Part shown: positions 7,724 to 16,851 of the stretch, in pieces
How positions within the stretch are numbered: position 1 is the stretch's first letter
Layout: each line of letters opens with the position of its first letter
NCBI GenBank assembly: GCA_965214035.1
Contig: OZ243932.1
Location: forward strand, 868,001 to 932,000
DNA from: JAJDYQ01 sp965214035
GTDB lineage: Bacteria > Pseudomonadota > Gammaproteobacteria > JAJDYQ01
Direction: 5' to 3'
Length of the DNA: 64,000 nucleotides
Notes under the pieces: generated by a model
The model's input: only the letters and a program-made list of their open reading frames with translations
Database searches by the model: none
What the model was told of the DNA's origin: nothing
Position numbers and translations under genes: made by a program

Positions 7724-10498
7724 ATGTTGATTTATTATCCGGGCCAACGCTGGTTGAGTGAGGTCGAAACAGAGTATGGCATTGGCACTATTCTGGCTGT
7801 GGGGGACAGGCATATTACTGTACTTTACCGTGCCGTGATGGAAACCCGCGTCTATGCGAAGCACAATGCACCGCTCACCCGTGTCAAGTTTGGAACAGGC
7901 GACACGATTACCACCAACAGCGGCACAAGTCTCCATGTTGATAAAGTATTAGCTAACGAACATGGCGTCATCACTTATGTGGGACGGGACCAGGACAACG
8001 AACCCGGTGAAGTCCACGAGGTGGATATTGATCATCGTCTGGCCATTCATGGGCCTGCCGGTCGGTTGCTGAGCGGTCAGATTGATGATGATCGATGGTT
8101 TACCCTCAGGCTTCAGGCGCGTTATTTTGAGGGTATGCTTTGGCGATCCTCCGTCCGGGGACTCCAGGGGGCACGTATGAGTCTGGTACCTCATCAGCTT
8201 TATATTGCCGCCCGTATTACCCGGAAGGGTAGTGCCCGGGCCCTGCTGGCCGATGAAGTTGGCCTGGGGAAGACTATTGAAGCATGTCTTGTGCTGCACC
8301 GTTATATTGTTCAAGGGCAGTGCAAACGGGCGTTAATCATTGTTCCCGCAGCACTTGTCAACCAGTGGTTGGTTGAGTTACTGCGCCGTTTTAATCTTTC
8401 ATTTTCTGTTTTTGACGAAGAATGTTGCCAAGATCTGGAGTCCAGCGGGGAAAATCCATTTATTCAGTCACAATTTGTATTGTGTTCATTGGCGTTATTT
8501 GAAAACACATCTCGTCTGCAACAAGCATTGCAGGCGGGTTGGGATATGCTCATAGTTGATGAAGCGCATCATTTGCACTGGACGCCTGAGGAGTCAGGCA
8601 GGGACTACGCCAGCATCGAGCTGCTGAGCGAGCATATACCCTCCGTTTTATTACTTACGGCAACGCCCGAACAGCTTGGCAGGCAGGGACACTTTGCTCG
8701 ACTACGGTTACTTGATCCAGACAGATTCCATAATCTGGAAAAATTTATCACCGAAGAACAGGAGTTTGAACCTGTAGCTGATCTCGCTGAAGCCATATTA
8801 GCTGAAACCATCTCGCTTGACTCACTGACCGGGCAACTTGCCAGCTATGGTATTCAGACTGCCATTGACGGATTATCTGTGGATAGAGAAAGCCTGGTCC
8901 GGCAACTCGTCGATTTGCATGGTACAAGTCGTCTTTTGTTTCGCAATACCCGGAAAACAATCCATGGCTTTCCCCAACGAATGACATATACCTACCCGCT
9001 GGAGTATGCGTTAGCATTACCTGAACAGGCGGTATTGGCGATATATGAAGAGATCCTCGATAATGATCCCAGAGTACCCTGGCTAATCGAAATGGTGCGC
9101 AGGTTACGTCCCGAGAAGTGCCTGCTAATATGCTCCCGTGCGGATACCGCTCTCAATCTAGAAGAACACCTGCAAAGAAAAGAGGGCATACGCTGCATCG
9201 CCTTCCATGAAAGACTCAGTATTATCCGGCGTGATCGTGCGGCGGCCTGGTTTGCGGAAAAGAATGGTGCGGATATCCTCCTGTGTTCAGAAATTGGCAG
9301 TGAGGGACGAAACTTCCAGTTTGCCCATCATTTGATTCTGTTCGACCTGCCCATGAATCCGGACCTGTTGGAACAGCGTATCGGTCGTCTGGATAGAGTC
9401 GGTCAACACACGCAGGTTAACCTGCATATCCCTTATATAAAGGGCAGTGCGCATCAATATCTTTTGGAATGGTATCAACAGGTAACCCATATCTTTCAAA
9501 GTCCAGATATCGTGGCCATATCGGTTCGTGAGCAAAGTTCAAACTTCAGATCGGACCTGTTTTCAGAATCTGAGGAACAAATCGGCTTGTTGATAAAGAC
9601 AGACACCGCGGTGGCCGAAAGCAGGAGAGAAAGCATGCGAAAAGGCCGTGATCGGCTGCTTTCTCTATCCTCCTTCGACAAATCTGAAGCACTGGATATT
9701 GTTCGGGAAATCAAGGCATTGGACTCTGATAAACGGCTCGCTGCATTCATGGAATATATTTATGACATGTTCGGCATAGAAAGTGAGTACCATTCCGAGT
9801 TAAGAGAAGTGATTCGTCCGGGCGATCATATGACCGAGGGATATTTCCCTTTTTTAACCGATGAGGGCACCTTGATCACCTATGATCGTAATACTGCTTT
9901 AATCCATGAAGACACTCAGTTTCTGACCTGGGACCACCCAATGGTAACCGGTGCCATAGACACGGTTACCAGCGGTGAGTTTGGTAACAGTGTCTTGAGC
10001 TTGGTACGCCATGATACCTTGCCCATCAGCACATCCTTGCTGGAGTTGATATATCGAGTGGACTGCCCTGGTCCGGCCGATCTGCCTGCCCACCGTTATA
10101 TTGAGCAGCCTATAATACGGTTATTATTGGATAACAGAGGACGAAACATGGCAAACAAGCTGCCGCATGAAGAACTGACTGACACAGTGCGCCAGATTGA
10201 CAGGGTCGTCGCCCAACGGGCCATCGGAGCTCAAGCCAAAGAGATTAGAGATCTCATTAGAGAGAGTAAGGAGCTTGCCAGTCGCAAGCTGGCTACGATT
10301 ATCGATCAGGCCGAAAAAAATTTACAAAGACATTGCGGCGAAGAGATACAAAGACTTGCTATACTGACCAAACATAACTCGAACCTCACGGCAGAGGATA
10401 TGCGGTCTTATATTGAGTACCGCGACGAGATGCTCGGGCTTTTGAGACAGGCTACTGCTAAGCTTGATGCACTCAGATTAGTTGTTATCTCTGACTAG
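7724..10498 (+). CDS. rapA: RNA polymerase-associated ATPase RapA
   Basis: A 924-residue Swi2/Snf2-family ATPase that recycles RNA polymerase after transcription. The sequence follows E. coli RapA end to end. It has the N-terminal Tudor-like domains (GQRWLSEVETEYGIGTI, TRVKFGTGDTITT), Walker A in LLADEVGLGKTIEA, a DEAH box in MLIVDEAHHL, and motif III in LLLTATPEQLG. The helicase C-terminal block reads LLCSEIGSEGRNFQFAHH and EQRIGRLDRVGQ, and the C-terminal end reads LDALRLVVI. It is slightly shorter than the E. coli protein (968). The ATG at 7724 aligns with the family start. It appears monocistronic. Confidence 0.97.
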   Translation: MLIYYPGQRWLSEVETEYGIGTILAVGDRHITVLYRAVMETRVYAKHNAPLTRVKFGTGDTITTNSGTSLHVDKVLANEHGVITYVGRDQDNEPGEVHEVDIDHRLAIHGPAGRLLSGQIDDDRWFTLRLQARYFEGMLWRSSVRGLQGARMSLVPHQLYIAARITRKGSARALLADEVGLGKTIEACLVLHRYIVQGQCKRALIIVPAALVNQWLVELLRRFNLSFSVFDEECCQDLESSGENPFIQSQFVLCSLALFENTSRLQQALQAGWDMLIVDEAHHLHWTPEESGRDYASIELLSEHIPSVLLLTATPEQLGRQGHFARLRLLDPDRFHNLEKFITEEQEFEPVADLAEAILAETISLDSLTGQLASYGIQTAIDGLSVDRESLVRQLVDLHGTSRLLFRNTRKTIHGFPQRMTYTYPLEYALALPEQAVLAIYEEILDNDPRVPWLIEMVRRLRPEKCLLICSRADTALNLEEHLQRKEGIRCIAFHERLSIIRRDRAAAWFAEKNGADILLCSEIGSEGRNFQFAHHLILFDLPMNPDLLEQRIGRLDRVGQHTQVNLHIPYIKGSAHQYLLEWYQQVTHIFQSPDIVAISVREQSSNFRSDLFSESEEQIGLLIKTDTAVAESRRESMRKGRDRLLSLSSFDKSEALDIVREIKALDSDKRLAAFMEYIYDMFGIESEYHSELREVIRPGDHMTEGYFPFLTDEGTLITYDRNTALIHEDTQFLTWDHPMVTGAIDTVTSGEFGNSVLSLVRHDTLPISTSLLELIYRVDCPGPADLPAHRYIEQPIIRLLLDNRGRNMANKLPHEELTDTVRQIDRVVAQRAIGAQAKEIRDLIRESKELASRKLATIIDQAEKNLQRHCGEEIQRLAILTKHNSNLTAEDMRSYIEYRDEMLGLLRQATAKLDALRLVVISD

Positions 10499-10649
10499 AA
10501 AGTCCGGGTTACTGCTGTTCTCCGTCCAGAGATTCCTCCGACTAATTGATATTAATTCTGGCTGGGAGTGTACGTAAAATTGCCAAAAATCCCAATAATT
10601 TGTTTTAGAATGCCCCCGATCTTTACGCATAACATATATGGAGTGTTGA

Positions 10650-11381
10650 GTGGCACAGGAAGATATTGAACGACAATTAAAAATATGGAAAGAGCTTGCG
10701 GTCAGCAAGCAGCTACTGATTCGTGCAGCAACAGATGCATTGGGTCTTGACCCTGACTGTGAAGCTGGTGTCCTGAAGAACCGGCTTAATGAAGCGATCA
10801 AGCGATCTATGGAGGCTGATGCCAATGTTGATCATGCCCGCGAGCAGGCACGTATTGCTGTGGAGGTTATGAAAAAAAAGGTGGCCGATAACGATAAGGC
10901 TGTCGAAAAAGCTCGTAAAGTAGAGCGGGCTACCCAAAAAGAGCTGGAGAAGCTTCGGCAAAGTATGGAGTCTGTGCGCAGCGCCAGTCTGGAAGAAGTA
11001 AAGAAAGCCAAAGCCGCTGTTGCCGAGAAAGACAAGAATCTCAAGGCGATCAATAAGGCTTTAGCAGACACGCCGGAGAATGTTATTAAAAAACTGGGTT
11101 CCCTAAAGAAGCAGAAAGCCGATGCCACCAAGGCGCAAAAGCAAGCTGAATTAGCAACACGTGCTACACGCAAGGAGAAGCAGCAGGTTCAACAAAGGCT
11201 GAGTAATGTCCGAAATTCGGCTGTAACATTGACAAAGCAGTTTCGCGACCTGCATCAGCTTTGCACAGATATGCGCAAGCAACTCAAGCCGCTATTGTCA
11301 GATGGCAGCAGTGTGCCGAGGGTTCCCAAGCTGGATGAAAAATTTCTGGGAAGCTTTGAAAAAGAAGAGGGAGATGGCTGA
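10650..11381 (+). CDS. Hypothetical coiled-coil protein
   Basis: A 243-residue protein that starts at GTG (10650) with GGAG six bases upstream; no better ATG is available. From about residue 45 to 200 it is a near-continuous, Lys/Glu/Ala-rich coiled coil (VEKARKVERATQKELEKLRQ, AEKDKNLKAINKALAD). There are no membrane segments or signal peptide. The family is not recognised. It lies 150 bp after rapA and just ahead of IS30 copy 2, which may have cut it off from former neighbours. A structural or nucleoid/cytoskeleton-associated role would be a guess. Confidence 0.7.
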   Translation: MAQEDIERQLKIWKELAVSKQLLIRAATDALGLDPDCEAGVLKNRLNEAIKRSMEADANVDHAREQARIAVEVMKKKVADNDKAVEKARKVERATQKELEKLRQSMESVRSASLEEVKKAKAAVAEKDKNLKAINKALADTPENVIKKLGSLKKQKADATKAQKQAELATRATRKEKQQVQQRLSNVRNSAVTLTKQFRDLHQLCTDMRKQLKPLLSDGSSVPRVPKLDEKFLGSFEKEEGDG

Positions 11382-11586
11382 AAACAGTGCCAGCGTCATG
11401 TTCAGAACTGGCAATATATTCTTAAAGATGATTGTTACCTGATTTTGCATTAATTCTTTTTTTGACGATTATCGACTTACGTACTACCTGAATTCAACTT
11501 GTAAGTGCAACTCTTGACGAGTTGGCGATAGGGTAAGCTGCTGTATGATTCACAGCTTTCCCATTCTGCCAGGAAAGAGGAGCACG

Positions 11587-12952
11587 ATGAGATACAAACA
11601 GCTTATCCAGGAACAACGATACCGGATTGATGCCCTGAAGAAAGCCGGTCATAACCAATCCGGGATAGCCATGATGTCAGATTGAAGTCGATCCATCATT
11701 AGCCGTGAGCTTCAGCGCGATACGGGCCTTCGTGGTTATCGCCCTGAACAGGCTCAACGCCTGAGTGATAAGCGCCGACAGGTCAAAGTGCGCTACCGGT
11801 TGACCGAGACGACCCGGAGTCATGTACGACACCTGCTGGAGCTTGACTGGAGTGCAGAGCAAATCAGCCTGTGGCTCAAAGCACACAGGAACCGGTCGGT
11901 CCGTCATGAATGGATCGACCAATACATTGTGCGGGACAAGCATGAGGGGGGCATCTGTATCGTCATCTGCGCTGCCAAAAGCAGCGCCGTAAACGCGATG
12001 GCAGCTACAATCGCCGGGGTCAGCTTGTCGGTCGTGTCAGCATTGACCAGCGCCCCGGAATCGTTGATACCCGTTCACGTATCGGCGACGGGGAACTCGA
12101 TACCCTGATCGGTAAAAACCACCGACAAACCCTAGTCTCCCTGACCGAGCGAAAATCCCGTTTCACCTTGATCAAAAAGGTCCAACGTAACACAGCCCAA
12201 TGCGTCACGGATGCCATCATCGATCTTCTGGCGCCATGGTCCGACAGGGGCATCACACGGACCTCCGATAACGGTAAGGAGTTTGCCGGTCACCAACATA
12301 TCGCCGATACACTCAACGCCCGGTTTTACTTTGCCCATCCTTATGCTTCATGGGAGCGGGGCCTGAATGAAAATACCAATGGACTCATCCGACAGTACTT
12401 TCCAAACGGAATCACCCCGGTTGTTTGACAACCCAAAAAAAGTGGGAAAAGGGCGCTATATATCAATGTTTTTGGGCATTTTAACTGCATGCCGATTTCG
12501 GCTTTCATAGGACGCTCCTGTAGCTTTTTTATACAAATTTTCATAAAATACGGTTTTATCGCCACGTTAGTTCACAAGGGGGGGTCGTGTACTAACGTAC
12601 ATTGCGCCCCTTATACACTTGATTTTTGCCCACTTGCTGTTTTTTGGTACTCATAACTACCTGCCTTGTGGAAATGTTAATAAACATGTGGACAACTTGA
12701 TCTCGTGCAGAATGCATAATTTCAAACAAAAATCAGGCAAACCAGAAACATAACCCTCAAAAACGCAATAAAACGATAACCATTATGATAAACTCTTCCC
12801 TTCCAAAAGGGGGTGACTTGACAACCATTACCCACAGAGAAATTGAGCCAGCCATGAATAGACTGAATAATCGACTTGGAAAATGTCTTGGCATTAAAAC
12901 GCCTAATGAGGCATTTTCAGGAATCAAACTACAGATTGCACTTGCGAGTTGA
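11587..12952 (+). pseudogene. IS30-family transposase, nonsense, frameshift and insertion
   Basis: The start is ATG at 11587 behind AAAGAGGAGCACG. A TGA at 11683-11685 replaces the CGA (Arg) of copy 1 in the SGRSRS helix-turn-helix region. The G6 tract at 11946-11951 produces the same frame break as in copy 1. The frame then continues to the QYFP segment, where foreign DNA enters at 12407. The last ~45 codons (NRLNNRLGKCLGIKTPNEAF) resume after 12808. At least three independent lesions make this nonfunctional. Confidence 0.85.
12407..12800. other. 394-bp insertion inside IS30 copy 2
   Basis: Sequence with no match to copy 1 separates two IS30 parts that are contiguous there. TTCCAAA occurs at both junctions (12400-12406 and 12801-12807), as expected of a target duplication. 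No transposase is encoded. On the reverse strand, an ATG at 12508 behind CAGGAG starts a short frame. It has a lipobox-like LFPLFLGC and is cut off at the junction near 12407, as if the inserted DNA brought the 5' end of a lipoprotein gene. Terminal inverted repeats are not evident beyond GGAA. Confidence 0.55.
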
Positions 12953-13033
12953 ATCCGCGCTATTATTTATCAATGTTTATGAATTAATTAACAGAGCCCC
13001 GGTTACTTTAAAACCAATTATCTGGAGGAACCC

Positions 13034-13720
13034 ATGTCATCAAATACTGAAACCAGTAATCTTGCCGTCCTGATTGACGCCGAAAATATTAACCCAAGAT
13101 ACTCTGAAGCCATCTTTGCCAGAATCAATACGCTCGGTGATGCTGGTGTTCGGAGAATCTATGGAGATTTTTCCGAAGGGCGCCTATCGAGCTGGGATAA
13201 GGCCATCAAGTTGCAGGGCATTTTGCAATACCCGCAACAGATTAGCGCGGCAGATAAAAATCCTGCTGATATTGCCATTGCTATTGATGCTATGGACCTG
13301 ATGTACAACGGACAACTGGATGGTTTTTGCATTGTCAGCTCCAATTCTGACTTCACGCGTCTGGCCCAACGCCTGCGTGAAGATGGGCTTTCCGTATATG
13401 GCTTCGGTGACCGGGATACACCGGAACCCTTTCGCAATACCTGCACAAGGTTTACTTACCTGAAGGAACTTGCCAGTAATGAGCAAAAACCACACCCCAA
13501 AAAGGCAGCCTCAATGATTTCCAAGGCGATAGGTAGGCCCGATACCAAGGGGGGCTGGATTAATCTTTCCACTGTCGGAAAGCGTATCCGGGAAGAGCAT
13601 TCTGACTTTGATCCGACAAATTATGAAGGATGTTCCAGTATTACTGAACTGGCCCAAAAAGCAGGCAAGTTTCAAACCAGAAAAAATGGCTTTATATCAC
13701 TCGTGCGCCGCAAGCCATGA
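13034..13720 (+). CDS. NYN-domain and OST-HTH/LOTUS protein
   Basis: A 228-residue protein with a strong ribosome site (GGAGG) before the ATG. Residues about 10-145 form an NYN (PIN-like) nuclease fold: LAVLIDAENINPRYSEAIF, with the Asp of the first acidic motif, then ADIAIAIDAMDLMYNG and FCIVSSNSDFTRLAQRLRE. The C-terminal ~65 residues (WINLSTVGKRIREEHSDFDP) match an OST-HTH/LOTUS RNA-binding domain. This architecture suggests an RNA-cleaving or RNA-binding regulator (LabA/DUF88 group). Its stop overlaps the ybeD start in ATGA, giving translational coupling to the lipoate operon. IS30 copy 2 lies just upstream, so the original promoter may have been displaced. Confidence 0.87.
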   Translation: MSSNTETSNLAVLIDAENINPRYSEAIFARINTLGDAGVRRIYGDFSEGRLSSWDKAIKLQGILQYPQQISAADKNPADIAIAIDAMDLMYNGQLDGFCIVSSNSDFTRLAQRLREDGLSVYGFGDRDTPEPFRNTCTRFTYLKELASNEQKPHPKKAASMISKAIGRPDTKGGWINLSTVGKRIREEHSDFDPTNYEGCSSITELAQKAGKFQTRKNGFISLVRRKP

Positions 13721-14034
13721 CCGAACTTTGCAGCCCTCTTACATCTGGAGCGACAGAGCTGAATGCCGCTACATACAGCGATACGCTGCTGAAATTTCCC
13801 TGCCGTTTCCCCATTAAAGTGATGGGGAGAGACGAGAATCAATTCGTCGCTCATGTATTAGAGCTGATCAACCTGCATTTTCCCAAAATGACCGAAAGTG
13901 ATATTCAAACCCGTCCGAGTCGGGGGGGAAAATACATCTCTGTCACTATTACTGTAACTGCCAACAGCAAGTCTCAGCTTGATGCCGCTTACTGCGCACT
14001 ATCTGATTCAGGTCGAGTGCTGATGGCGTTATAG
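13717..14034 (+). CDS. ybeD: YbeD family protein (DUF493), lipoate-operon regulator-like
   Basis: A 105-residue protein ending in the ACT-like DUF493 fold: FPCRFPIKVMGRDENQFVAH, then GKYISVTITVTANSKSQLDA and a short C-terminus. YbeD-type proteins sit between dacA and lipB in gammaproteobacteria and are thought to modulate lipoate or fatty-acid metabolism; the exact role is unsettled. The extra ~25 N-terminal residues compared with E. coli raise the possibility of a later start. The gene overlaps the preceding gene by 4 bp and precedes lipB by 8 bp. The usual upstream neighbour dacA is not present here. Confidence 0.85.
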   Translation: MTELCSPLTSGATELNAATYSDTLLKFPCRFPIKVMGRDENQFVAHVLELINLHFPKMTESDIQTRPSRGGKYISVTITVTANSKSQLDAAYCALSDSGRVLMAL

Positions 14035-14042
14035 ATGATGAG

Positions 14043-14681
14043 ATGCTGCCGCTGAATCACCGTCTTCTGGGAATGATACCCTATGAAGACTGCTTTCAAG
14101 ACATGAAGGCATTTGTTGCCGGGCGTACTGATAAAACCTGTGACGAAATCTGGTTTGTCGAGCATCCTCCGGTTTTTACCCAGGGCATGGCAGGCAAACC
14201 CGAGCATATCCTTGCTTCTGGAGATATTCCGGTCATACAAACTGACCGGGGAGGGCAGGTGACTTATCATGGCCCCGGTCAGATCGTAGTTTATCCTCTA
14301 CTTGACCTGAGCCGGCGCCGGCTTGGGGTGCGCAGACTGGTAGAATTGCTCGAAAAGTCAGTGATTTGCCTGCTGGAAGACTATAATATCAAGGCGCACG
14401 GTGACCGTGCAGCACCTGGGGTTTATGTAGGAGATGCCAAAATAGCTGCTCTGGGTTTAAGAGTTCGCAAACATTCCAGTTATCATGGTCTGAGCCTGAA
14501 TGTGGACATGGCCTTGGAACCCTTTAATCGTATCAACCCCTGTGGCTATAAGGGGCTGAAGATTACCAGCATGAATAAGTTAGGTATTACCGAATCCATT
14601 GCTGTAATCCAGGAGCAATTACACTATCATCTTTGTACCACACTCCATTATCGATATATTCCTCAAAGCCATGTTATCTGA
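14043..14681 (+). CDS. lipB: Octanoyl-(acyl carrier protein):protein transferase LipB
   Basis: Transfers octanoate from acyl-ACP to lipoyl-dependent enzyme subunits, the first step of endogenous lipoate synthesis. The 212 residues show the family blocks EIWFVEHPPVFTQGMAG, TDRGGQVTYHGPGQIVVYPL, the Lys-bearing GDAKIAALGLRVRK and the Cys in NRINPCGYKGL. Together the Lys and Cys form the catalytic dyad. The start ATG at 14043 is 8 bp after ybeD, and the end overlaps lipA by 11 bp, so the genes are cotranscribed. Confidence 0.96.
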   Translation: MLPLNHRLLGMIPYEDCFQDMKAFVAGRTDKTCDEIWFVEHPPVFTQGMAGKPEHILASGDIPVIQTDRGGQVTYHGPGQIVVYPLLDLSRRRLGVRRLVELLEKSVICLLEDYNIKAHGDRAAPGVYVGDAKIAALGLRVRKHSSYHGLSLNVDMALEPFNRINPCGYKGLKITSMNKLGITESIAVIQEQLHYHLCTTLHYRYIPQSHVI

Positions 14682-15627
14682 TTCACAAAACAAAGCCAGT
14701 CCGACACGCGCAGAGCGAGCAGCGGATAAAGTTTCACGTATTCCCATAAAAGTCGAACCCTCGGTCAGGGCGGCCCGAAAGCCAAAATGGATACGTGCAA
14801 AGTCTCCGGGCACCCAAGAGGTCACACGTCTGAAAAAAATACTGCGGGACAATAAGCTGCATACGGTCTGTGAGGAAGCTAACTGTCCAAATCTGGGGGA
14901 ATGTTTTGGACATGGCACAGCCACATTCATGATTATGGGGAGCATCTGTACCCGGCGCTGCCCTTTTTGCGATGTTGCCCACGGACGTCCGCACTCTCTG
15001 GATACGGATGAACCATATAATCTGGCCAGTACAATAGCGGCTATGGGGATGAAATATGTCGTGATTACCTCTGTAGATCGGGACGACCTGCTTGATGGTG
15101 GGGCACAACACTTCGTTAACTGCATTACACAGACAAGAAAGATCAATCCCGGGATTCAGATTGAAATACTGACGCCCGATTTCCGTGGGCGCATGGAGCG
15201 TGCCCTGGATATTATGGGTAAGGCCCCGCCTGATGTATTCAACCACAATCTGGAAACTGTACCGCGCCTATATAGAGAAGTCAGACCCGGTTCAGACTAC
15301 CAATACTCTTTGAATCTGATTAAGCGTTTTGGTGAAATGTACCCTGACATACCAACCAAATCCGGTCTGATGCTTGGCCTGGGGGAGCAACTGGATGAAG
15401 TGCAACAGGTTATGCAGGATCTGAAAGGACATGGCTGCAATATGCTGACGCTTGGACAATACTTACAGCCGACACTCAATCACCTGCCAGTAAAGCAATT
15501 TGTTACGCCAGAACAGTTTGACAGGCTGGCCATTATCGGAAAAAAAATGGGATTTGACCATGTTGCCAGTGGCCCTATGGTACGCTCTTCGTATCATGCT
15601 GATTTACAGGCCCGCTCCATTGTTTAA
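14671..15627 (+). CDS. lipA: Lipoyl synthase LipA (radical SAM)
   Basis: Inserts two sulfurs into protein-bound octanoate. The 318-residue sequence carries both iron-sulfur cluster motifs: the auxiliary set C67-x4-C72-x5-C78 (CEEANCPNLGEC) and the radical SAM set C93-x3-C97-x2-C100 (CTRRCPFC). Later landmarks are VVITSVDRDDLLDGGAQHF, FNHNLETVPRLY and SGLMLGLGE, and the end is SYHADLQA. It overlaps lipB by 11 bp. Being an Fe-S enzyme, it requires cluster assembly, which is of interest because the local isc operon core is missing. Confidence 0.97.
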   Translation: MLSDSQNKASPTRAERAADKVSRIPIKVEPSVRAARKPKWIRAKSPGTQEVTRLKKILRDNKLHTVCEEANCPNLGECFGHGTATFMIMGSICTRRCPFCDVAHGRPHSLDTDEPYNLASTIAAMGMKYVVITSVDRDDLLDGGAQHFVNCITQTRKINPGIQIEILTPDFRGRMERALDIMGKAPPDVFNHNLETVPRLYREVRPGSDYQYSLNLIKRFGEMYPDIPTKSGLMLGLGEQLDEVQQVMQDLKGHGCNMLTLGQYLQPTLNHLPVKQFVTPEQFDRLAIIGKKMGFDHVASGPMVRSSYHADLQARSIV

Positions 15628-15653
15628 GGCCTCCTTGATGCCAAAGATTCAAG

Positions 15654-16649
15654 TCATGAGTTCGGGCGAACCATTTCTACCACCACAAAGCGGGACCAAA
15701 ACGGCGGCTTTTGATGATCGGCGGCTACGATTAGAACGATAAAATTGCGCAACTTGCCTTCGATTTCCAGCTTATGCAGCTCACCCTCGCCCCGTCGCAG
15801 GCTGGACTCTATACGTTCTTCGGATCCGCATGGACGAATCTCGTAATCAGCATAACCATTTTTGAATTTTTTCGCGCGAATTAGCAAAGGCAGACGCGTA
15901 CCCGAGCATCTGCTATCTCCCCATTGCCGAGACTTATCCGGCGGTAGCTCACCTTTGTTGACAAGATAAAGACGCCTCGAACCATAGACCGTAGCAGGTT
16001 CCAGATCGATCATTTCCGGGCTTTCCGCCTTTAAGTCGATCACCTCTGGCCTCGAGTCACCATCGTCAATCAGCCCCAAGATGTTTCTGAGGCCCTGCTC
16101 TGCGACATAACCGAGATTGATGCTACTGCCCACACCGGATACAGGATAGCTGCCGTTAACTTTTTCCCCCTTGAGTTCCAGCCGCAGATTGATCCCGCTT
16201 GGTGGTTTGACCTCACCTGCCGGCTTGCCGCTGACCGGATCAATGAACTTTACTGCGATTGGGGTTGCTGTCTCTGGATCAATCGCGAACCAGCCATTAG
16301 CCGGGGTCACATGCTGACCAAAGTCAAAACGTGCATCCTCAAGAGCCTTCTGAACACGTGCCGTGCGAACTTCTTCAAACTGAGGCTCAAGTAACAAATT
16401 AAATAAATATATGCCACCAATAAGCACCACAGTGCTGCTGACCATTTTCATCGGGCTAATTTCAAAACCGTCAGTGCCAATGCTGCCCAGGATGCCAAAC
16501 AAGAGTGATGAAACGGCAATAGCCAGCAAAACCGCAACTGCCAGCGAAGGCACATCATGGGTATAAACACTCAACCATATTCCCGATGCAAGACAACCGA
16601 CGACAATGATTGCAACAAATACAAATGGACCAATTCTCGATGACGACAT
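15654..16649 (-). CDS. Hypothetical membrane protein, three predicted TM segments
   Basis: About 331 residues, family not recognised. The start could be ATG 16649 (MSSSRIGPF) or 16667. Three hydrophobic segments lie in the first ~110 residues (IGPFVFVAIIVVGCLASGIW, SLAVAVLLAIAVSSLLFGI, MVSSTVVLIGGIYLFNLLL). They are followed by a ~220-residue soluble domain, probably periplasmic, rich in charged residues and containing two Cys (SRCSG and RPCGSEE) that could form a disulfide. It is convergent with lipA, 27 bp away. No function is assigned. Confidence 0.65.
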   Translation of the reverse strand: MSSSRIGPFVFVAIIVVGCLASGIWLSVYTHDVPSLAVAVLLAIAVSSLLFGILGSIGTDGFEISPMKMVSSTVVLIGGIYLFNLLLEPQFEEVRTARVQKALEDARFDFGQHVTPANGWFAIDPETATPIAVKFIDPVSGKPAGEVKPPSGINLRLELKGEKVNGSYPVSGVGSSINLGYVAEQGLRNILGLIDDGDSRPEVIDLKAESPEMIDLEPATVYGSRRLYLVNKGELPPDKSRQWGDSRCSGTRLPLLIRAKKFKNGYADYEIRPCGSEERIESSLRRGEGELHKLEIEGKLRNFIVLIVAADHQKPPFWSRFVVVEMVRPNS

Positions 16650-16851
16650 GCTTTTAACTCCGAACACTATACGGTCGCGATTGTAACCCCAATGTCACAA
16701 TGGATGCAATACATTGTATGTTTCCAAGATAAACTGTGCTGATCCGGGGCTTGTAATGCTAATCCTTTATGAGGTCGTGTACTGCTGTATTAGAACCATC
16801 GGTCAATTAGCGAGCATTGAAGTTAGGCAAACTCTGGGTACTATTCCGAGG

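Larger units (their letters stand above)
11486..12959 (+). mobile_element. IS30-family element, copy 2, interrupted
   Basis: Nearly identical to copy 1 but in the forward orientation, with ends ACCTGAATTCAACTTGTAAG (11486) and CGAGTTGAATCCGCG (12945-12959). Its body is split by about 394 bp of foreign DNA (12407-12800) bounded by a 7-bp direct repeat TTCCAAA. The transposase also carries an early stop and a frameshift. The element is dead in cis, although its ends look intact. Confidence 0.85.

Noticed and set aside
10478..10825. 115-aa reverse frame spanning the rapA/coiled-coil gap
   Set aside because: It overlaps both genes antisense, with no ribosome site or family features.
12600..12720. 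Possible replication origin (TGTGGACAA-like box, AT-rich)
   Set aside because: Only one imperfect DnaA-like box, inside a mobile-element remnant; no origin genes nearby.
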